Of a stretch of 9,378 nucleotides of DNA, positions 4,864 to 9,378 are shown piece by piece. This DNA is from DMER01 sp003451645 (GTDB lineage Bacteria > Pseudomonadota > Alphaproteobacteria > Micropepsales > Micropepsaceae), in contig DALYLR010000071.1 of assembly GCA_031976175.1 (NCBI GenBank), forward strand, positions 1-9,378, given 5' to 3'. Under the pieces are notes generated by a model. The model was not told the origin of the DNA. It did no database searches and saw only the letters and a list, made by a program, of their open reading frames with translations. Both the position numbers and the translations under genes were made by a program. Within the stretch, counting starts at the first letter, position 1, and each line of letters starts with the position of its first letter.

Positions 4864-5472
4864 CTAACCTTCGATGCGTTTCGACGTGGTCGAAACAATT
4901 GACGGCCTCAGCAAAGGCATCCGCGCGTCTTGTAGCTTGAGCAGTTGTGACTGCACGCCAGCGGCCTGTTGCTTGGACTGCCGGCTGTAATAGGCACGTC
5001 TTTGTTCGACGACGGATTCGGGCATCTTCATGAGCACGTTGTCGCCGACAAGAATTCTGTCTTGGCCTTGGCCGCCGTTCGCGAGCGTTCTCGCAATCTC
5101 CGGCTGTTCACTCGGCCGAACAATGACCCAGCCTTCACGCATGCGGGCCATGACGTTACTGACGTCATCGGCACCCTTACCGAAACCAACCCTGATCCAG
5201 CGGAAGCGCCAACCGGGCTCCGGGTTTGGATCGGGAAGGCTTGCGCGAGGAAGCCACGTAGCGGGCTCCCTAGCTTCAGCTTCTCGCGTGTCTCCCGCGC
5301 GCGATACATCCCGGATGCGGGACACATCTTCATCGGCGAATTCGTCGGCCCCGCTTGCGTCGGGACCAAGGAACCCATCAAGATTCTCATCAACCTGAAC
5401 CTCGGGATTTGCGAGGGCGGCGATGGCTTCTTCCCGAGTCGGGCGGGCGTTATTGCTGGACTTGCGCGTCAT
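4864..5472 (-). CDS. Conserved-looking head-module protein of unknown function
   Basis: This is a 202-aa soluble protein that I cannot assign. The N-terminal third (1-70) is acidic and probably disordered. A compact central region follows: WRFRWIRVGFGKGADDVSNV, then MARMREGWVIVRPSEQPEIA, then DRILVGDNVLMKMPESVVEQ. The last 45 residues are helical and Gln/Lys-rich (RRAYYSRQSKQQAAGVQSQL). The W..RW...G ... MREGW ... GDNVLMKMPE pattern looks like a conserved core, recalled loosely from head clusters of environmental phages. GGGAG overlaps the stop of the scaffold-like gene, 9 nt before the ATG at 5472. Placement between scaffold and decoration genes suggests a minor head or assembly protein. No protease Ser/His/Asp motif is evident. 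Confidence 0.75.
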   Translation of the reverse strand: MTRKSSNNARPTREEAIAALANPEVQVDENLDGFLGPDASGADEFADEDVSRIRDVSRAGDTREAEAREPATWLPRASLPDPNPEPGWRFRWIRVGFGKGADDVSNVMARMREGWVIVRPSEQPEIARTLANGGQGQDRILVGDNVLMKMPESVVEQRRAYYSRQSKQQAAGVQSQLLKLQDARMPLLRPSIVSTTSKRIEG

Positions 5473-5485
5473 TTAAAAAATCTCC

Positions 5486-6577
5486 CTAGCGCACTTGCTG
5501 CGATGATTTGGCCAATTCCTTGGCATACAGCCTGACCGCTTTGGATGCCGGAATGTGCGGCATGAGCTCAGTGGCCAATCGTGCTTGAGCCTGCGTGATC
5601 GTGAACTTCTTGGCGCTTGAAGCAGCTTCCCGTTTGGGAGCGGCACCAGAAGAGCGACTCACAGGAGTAACGGTATCAACCGTCTTCTTCTTGGGAGTTT
5701 CTTCTTTCCCAGCTGACGTTGCTGGGGCCAAGCCGTAGGCGTCGAGTAGCGGCTTCATCTTTTTGTCGATGAAAGAATAGTATGAATCTGTCTCCGGTGT
5801 AAGCCCCCCGGAAATCGCCTCGTTGTGGAAGTCGAGAGCGGCCTGAGTCGCCGTGCGATGCTTGGTAAACCAAGGATTTTTCTCGACCCATTGCTGCGTC
5901 TTGGGCTGCACGGTCTGAAGATTGGGCGGCTGGGGAGCCTCGGGAATACGCAGCGGTTGCGCATTCTTGGCGTTGATTTCCTTCAGAACAGCGCGCTGAA
6001 GGTCTTCCTGCGCCTTGGTAATCGCCTCAGTGTCACCTGATTCGTTTGCGTCCTTGAGACGCTGGCGGGCCGTTTCCAGCTGAACCGTCGCCGATTCCTG
6101 CGCGGCCGTGGCTCCGCTCTTGTGAACGGCGGCCAGCATGTTTTCCAGTTCCTTGGTGCGCTCATACAGGGAACGGGCGTAATTGGTGGCTTCGATACGC
6201 GCGCGGGCCTCGGCCTCTTTCGCGCGACGCTCGTCATGACGCTGGCGGGTGAGGGCGGAAATCCGCTTGCGGGCGGCTTCGCTCTTGATTTGCTTCAGTT
6301 CTTCCTCGACCTGAGCGTCGTCGTCTTCATAGGAAGAATCCAGCGGGGCGACAGTGCGGCCCTTGTCTTCATCTGGCGTGTCGTCGATGACCTCGACTTC
6401 AGCCTCGTCTTCGCCCTCCAGAAGCTTTTCGTTCTCGTTTTGTTCCGACTCATCGTCCTGAATGTCGACATCTTCGCCATTCCCAGCGAGGGCGATAAGC
6501 TCCTCAAGGGTCTCGGGATTGGGCGAGTCTTTCTTTGCGCCACCGGACGAGCCGGTGTGATAGGCGATAGTCGGCAT
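5486..6577 (-). CDS. Capsid scaffolding-like protein
   Basis: This 363-aa protein has the layout of a phage scaffold: a very acidic disordered N-terminus (about 20-95, with runs such as QDDESEQNENEKLLEGEDEA), a long charged helix region with coiled-coil character (about 92-205, RKRISALTRQRHDERRAKEA onward), a proline-rich hinge (208-226), and a small folded block at about 230-282 (WVEKNPWFTKHRTATQAALD ... GLTPETDSYYSFIDKKMKPL). A Lys/Ser/Pro-rich linker (286-323) leads to a basic C-terminal helix pair (324-363) suited to binding the capsid interior. Scaffolds hold capsid subunits in register and then leave the procapsid. GGAG lies 5-6 nt before the ATG at 6577. The position between portal and capsid genes fits. 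No protease domain is seen, so exit without cleavage, or cleavage by another protein, must be assumed. Confidence 0.8.
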   Translation of the reverse strand: MPTIAYHTGSSGGAKKDSPNPETLEELIALAGNGEDVDIQDDESEQNENEKLLEGEDEAEVEVIDDTPDEDKGRTVAPLDSSYEDDDAQVEEELKQIKSEAARKRISALTRQRHDERRAKEAEARARIEATNYARSLYERTKELENMLAAVHKSGATAAQESATVQLETARQRLKDANESGDTEAITKAQEDLQRAVLKEINAKNAQPLRIPEAPQPPNLQTVQPKTQQWVEKNPWFTKHRTATQAALDFHNEAISGGLTPETDSYYSFIDKKMKPLLDAYGLAPATSAGKEETPKKKTVDTVTPVSRSSGAAPKREAASSAKKFTITQAQARLATELMPHIPASKAVRLYAKELAKSSQQVR

Positions 6578-6591
6578 GTGAACTCCAGCGC

Positions 6592-7032
6592 TTAAATGCG
6601 AGTGTATTTGGACGGATCAGAAATGACGCCCTCAATGGTGTCGTCATTCATGATTCGAAGCTCAATTCCGTTCAGCGTGGACTTGATGCGCGTCCCGGAA
6701 TAGGATTTGAAGATAACCCAATCTCCCTCCTTGCAGTAGGGGCCGTTGGGGAAACGACGCTTGTCGGCGTATGCGTCGGGGCCAACCTTGGCCACATAGC
6801 CAATGCAGGCTGCGAGTTTTTCTTTTTCCAGAAGATTTGGATCGACGAAGATGCTGCCGGCTTTTTCCTTCAGCTTGGGAAGGACAACCAACAGGCGATA
6901 GCCGGAGACCTGAATGTTCTCGACGGCCGTCGAAATCTCATCAATTGCGTGGGATTCGTAGTTGGCCACCGATGAAACCTGCCCAACGGCAGAAGGCGCG
7001 AGGGGGCCAGAAAGACCTAGTTCGACAGACAT
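6592..7032 (-). CDS. Phage GroES-like co-chaperonin
   Basis: This 146-aa protein has a GroES/Cpn10 domain at about 40-138. Visible landmarks are the first strand VSGYRLLVVLPKL; a mobile-loop equivalent EKAGSIFVDPN (56-66), with the hydrophobic triplet IFV at the place of IVL in E. coli GroES; IGYVAKVGPDAY; the turn KEGDWVIFKSYSGTRIK; and the closing IELRIMNDDTIEGVI. GroES caps GroEL; phage versions such as T4 gp31 allow host GroEL to fold capsid protein. The first 39 residues are an extension not usual in bacterial GroES, and the segment at 86-100 (DAYADKRRFPNGPYC) is longer than usual. AGGAG lies 5 nt before the ATG at 7032 and overlaps the previous stop. An out-of-frame ATG at 7036 is ignored. 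A position between the portal and scaffold-like genes implies a head-assembly role. Confidence 0.88.
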   Translation of the reverse strand: MSVELGLSGPLAPSAVGQVSSVANYESHAIDEISTAVENIQVSGYRLLVVLPKLKEKAGSIFVDPNLLEKEKLAACIGYVAKVGPDAYADKRRFPNGPYCKEGDWVIFKSYSGTRIKSTLNGIELRIMNDDTIEGVISDPSKYTRI

Positions 7033-7040
7033 TCATTCTC

Positions 7041-7418
7041 CTAAGCTGTTTCTTCGTCGGTCTCCATTTCGCTTTTGAGGACATCGATTTGCGATTGAAT
7101 GTTGTTGTATGCCGAAATCTTTCCCAGCGCAAGCTTTTTGTTGTACGGGAAATCAACGCCTAGATCGGTCGAATAGGCGATGGCAGATGCCAGTTTCCGC
7201 TGAGACCAGCAAAAGGCGTCGATGTCTTCCAGCGCAATCTCATCGGAGGTTGGATTGGTTTCGTTGATGAATTTATAGGTCGACAGATACGCTTCGCGGG
7301 CACCGAGAGCGTGGCTCATTTCGAGCGGACCCACGGACGGGTCACGCGCAAGCTTGGCCTCCAAGTTGTTTGATTTTGTTACGATTTCTTCGATCAGGCG
7401 TTTTTTCTTGGTGAACAT
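7041..7418 (-). CDS. Small helical head-module protein, unknown function
   Basis: This 125-aa protein is predicted mostly helical and soluble. The N-terminus is basic (MFTKKKRLIEEIVTKSNNLE); the middle has ALGAREAYLSTYKFINETNP and FCWSQRKLASAIAYSTDLGV; the end is acidic (SEMETDEETA). Its ATG overlaps the portal stop by 1 nt (TAATG), so it is translationally coupled to the portal. The following co-chaperonin gene uses an SD that overlaps its stop. I do not recognise the family. A portal-associated or packaging accessory role is possible from position only. Confidence 0.75.
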   Translation of the reverse strand: MFTKKKRLIEEIVTKSNNLEAKLARDPSVGPLEMSHALGAREAYLSTYKFINETNPTSDEIALEDIDAFCWSQRKLASAIAYSTDLGVDFPYNKKLALGKISAYNNIQSQIDVLKSEMETDEETA

Positions 7419-9378
7419 TACTTGCTCTTGGGCTTAGGCTTTTCCTTGCTCTTCTGCTGAGCAATCTGCCGGCGGCCCTTCTCCTTCTCGCGCTCGATCA
7501 CGACGCTCTTCTGCATGTCCTTGATTTGCAGGAGCGCGTCGAGAACAAGTCTCTTCTTCTCCAATTCCATCTCACCGTCAATCTCGATGAGACGAATTGT
7601 CGCATCCAGCGCATCCTTCTCGCGATCACGCTCAAGCTTGGCTTGGAGCTCGATAGCCTTGCGCTCCTGCTCACGCTCCTTGACGCCGACTTCGCGCTTC
7701 TTGATCTGAATGACGGGGTCTTCTGCAACTCTCTGCGCTTCCTGAGCGGCGTGCTGCTGCTGGCTCTGTTGCAGAACCTGTTGCGCGGCTTGGGCAAGCT
7801 GCGGCGCAATGGCGCGCTCAATCTCGGCCGGGAGCGGACGATCCGGTTCAGGCAAGGCCTGACCATAGAACTGTTCGATCCGCTGGCGATAGGCGTAGCC
7901 GATGTGCTCCTGAATATGGGACGCGATAGCCCCCTGAATGGCTGCAGCGTTCGGGCTCTGGCCAATCATCTGCTGGATCATCGGGTCATTCATGGCGGCC
8001 ATGTGGACCTGAATGTGCGCTTCGTGGTTCTGGTGATCGAAGACCTTTACCGGCGACGTGCTGAGAATTTTGACGTTCTCCGTCACGGGGTCGCACGGCT
8101 CGATGTCTTCATCAAGCGGAACAATCTTTTCTGCATTCGGGATTTCCATCGCTTCCAGAAAGCTGCGATGAAGTTCTTTCTGATCGTAGGTGTTCGGCGG
8201 TGCGGCCTGCGCGGTGTTGATGGCTTCGCGATAGGCCACGACACGCTGCGCCATGGAAGAAGCGTTAGCGTCGCTTGCCGGGATGATCTTGAGCGGCTTG
8301 GCGAAATCTGCTTGGAAATCGGCCTCAGGATCGTCCACATAGCGGTATTCGCCGTACTGCTCGACCATGATTTCAGCAATCATTTCGAGCTCGCGACGCA
8401 GCGAGCGAAGCATCCCGATCTTGACGCTGTTCTGGATAACCAGCGATTCTTCAAGAATGGCGAGCACGGAGCCGACAGGCGCTTCCTTGCCGATATCTCC
8501 GATGGCTGCGTCAACCGAGGACGCAGTTCTGCGGGCCTCCTCGACAATCTTCTCAAGAAGCGCCGCAAGGACTGCGGACGGCTCCTTGAACGGGAGCGGC
8601 ATGATCGCGTCATCGATACGCGTTCCGGGGAAATCGACGTCACGCCATTCGCCGGGCTTCAGTGGCTTGTCGTCTCCGCGCACGCGGAACCCGCGAGACT
8701 TGAAGCCGGCCGGCAGGTTGGAAAGCGTGCCGGCGTCAACAAGCTGGCGAAGGATTTGCGTGCCGCCCTCGGCCAGACCGCCGATGAGATGCACCATGCC
8801 AATGCCGTAAACCGAATAGCCGGTGATGTACTGGTAGGCCACGAAGTAGCGGCGGCGCTTGTATTTCGAGCCCTCGATCCAGTTGCGGCGGACGTTGAGC
8901 ACTTCAGTCGTCGTCTTATCGACAACAACCAGATACGGGACGGCCAGACCCGACTCGTTCATCGCGTCTTCCGGAATGTGCAAATCAACGTGGAATTCCA
9001 GAATTTCACGCGTGGTCGGAATGGCGTTAGGGGTGCGACCTTCAGCCGCATCCATTTCTTCCTTCGGCTCGGAGCGCTGCGTTGTCTGCGCCATGGGAAG
9101 GTTGACCTTCCGCCACATGCCGGAGTCCATCATGGACGCAACTTCAGTGGGGAAGAGGTCCTGACGATGGCAGATGCGCGGGCAGGCGTCGATGTCAGTC
9201 GTGCCGTATGGCATGACAAGGTCGAGCGGGTGGACGTAGCGATCCTCGATCTTCTCGCTGGCCTTGTTGAAATAGACTTTCTTGAAGCCTGAGCCCGACA
9301 GGTGCGTCATGAACGAAAGGCGTGACTGCTCGTCCGAATAGCCGGGAACGTCGTTGTCGATCACGCAGTTCACTTCCT
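7418..9378 (-). CDS. Portal protein, P22-like type, N-terminus outside the window
   Basis: About 652 residues are visible and the frame is open to the window edge. The portal is a ring of subunits at one head vertex through which DNA is pumped in and out. The match is to the P22-type portals common in podophages: SGSGFKKVYFNKASEKIEDR with VHPLDLVMPYGTTDIDACPR early, RRRYFVAYQYITGYSVYGIG in the middle, the APVGSVLAILEESLVIQNSV helix block, then a Gln-rich stretch (AAQQVLQQSQQQHAAQEAQ) and a highly charged coiled coil over the last 100 residues. The GTG at 9373 is probably an internal Val: AGGA sits only 1 nt before it, and the homologous region normally lies well inside the protein. Probably 100 or more residues are missing. 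The long Lys/Glu tail resembles the C-terminal barrel seen in P22. Confidence 0.9.
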   Translation of the reverse strand, partial: EVNCVIDNDVPGYSDEQSRLSFMTHLSGSGFKKVYFNKASEKIEDRYVHPLDLVMPYGTTDIDACPRICHRQDLFPTEVASMMDSGMWRKVNLPMAQTTQRSEPKEEMDAAEGRTPNAIPTTREILEFHVDLHIPEDAMNESGLAVPYLVVVDKTTTEVLNVRRNWIEGSKYKRRRYFVAYQYITGYSVYGIGMVHLIGGLAEGGTQILRQLVDAGTLSNLPAGFKSRGFRVRGDDKPLKPGEWRDVDFPGTRIDDAIMPLPFKEPSAVLAALLEKIVEEARRTASSVDAAIGDIGKEAPVGSVLAILEESLVIQNSVKIGMLRSLRRELEMIAEIMVEQYGEYRYVDDPEADFQADFAKPLKIIPASDANASSMAQRVVAYREAINTAQAAPPNTYDQKELHRSFLEAMEIPNAEKIVPLDEDIEPCDPVTENVKILSTSPVKVFDHQNHEAHIQVHMAAMNDPMIQQMIGQSPNAAAIQGAIASHIQEHIGYAYRQRIEQFYGQALPEPDRPLPAEIERAIAPQLAQAAQQVLQQSQQQHAAQEAQRVAEDPVIQIKKREVGVKEREQERKAIELQAKLERDREKDALDATIRLIEIDGEMELEKKRLVLDALLQIKDMQKSVVIEREKEKGRRQIAQQKSKEKPKPKSK

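Noticed and set aside
4203..4940. A 245-aa + strand frame opposite the decoration gene
   Set aside because: Its composition is that of an antisense reading, it spans two genes and a hairpin, and no start signal supports it.
7034..7036. ATG at 7036 as the start of the co-chaperonin gene
   Set aside because: It is out of frame with the GroES-like domain, while the ATG at 7032 is in frame and has good SD spacing.
7526..9292. A 588-aa open frame on the + strand opposite the portal gene
   Set aside because: It is an antisense shadow created by codon bias. The opposite strand has clear portal homology and the + frame has no recognisable domain or SD context.

Overview
This window is the virion-assembly part of a tailed bacteriophage or prophage (Caudoviricetes-like). 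All supported genes lie on the minus strand, so transcription runs from position 9378 toward position 1. Genes are tightly packed, with 1-nt or 4-nt stop/start overlaps or gaps under about 40 nt, and most starts carry a purine-rich Shine-Dalgarno (SD) site. Moderately high GC and the protein families (a P22-type portal, a Mu gpT/marine-phage-type capsid, a small beta protein next to the fibre) suggest a proteobacterial host. Alphaproteobacteria is a guess that the window alone cannot settle. No tRNA, rRNA, CRISPR array, integrase, transposon or attachment site was seen.

Head module (9378 to 3298), in transcription order: an N-terminally truncated portal protein; a 125-aa protein of unknown function; a 146-aa GroES-like co-chaperonin; an acidic, coiled-coil scaffold-like protein; a 202-aa uncharacterised protein; a beta-rich probable capsid decoration protein (start corrected to 4817); and the major capsid protein. 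The logic is a portal that nucleates assembly, a scaffold that guides the shell, and a co-chaperonin that probably adapts host GroEL to fold a shell protein. A perfect 8-bp hairpin sits directly before the SD of the decoration gene, where it could affect expression of the two shell genes.

Boundary (3272 to 2493): a strong GC-rich hairpin with a short U-tract follows the capsid gene and probably ends or attenuates the head transcript. Next comes an AT-richer HNH endonuclease gene, whose true start is almost certainly the ATG at 3230, after the terminator. It is followed by a small protein with an N-terminal coiled coil and one C-terminal membrane helix, a possible holin-like protein.

Fibre module (2489 to 1): a 116-aa beta-rich probable virion protein; an unlisted 47-aa ORF with a WDDGDNLF-type tandem repeat; a 481-aa tail fibre with a duplicated internal module and a beta-sandwich-like C-terminus; and two small overlapping genes of unknown function. 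A third may begin at 26 and run off the edge. No head-tail adaptor, tail-tube or tape-measure gene lies between capsid and fibre, so the rest of the tail must be encoded elsewhere.

Nothing here proves a wholly new system. The points most worth following are the phage co-chaperonin inside the head operon, the hairpin-controlled starts, the tryptophan/aspartate repeat microprotein, and the uncharacterised 202-aa head-module protein.
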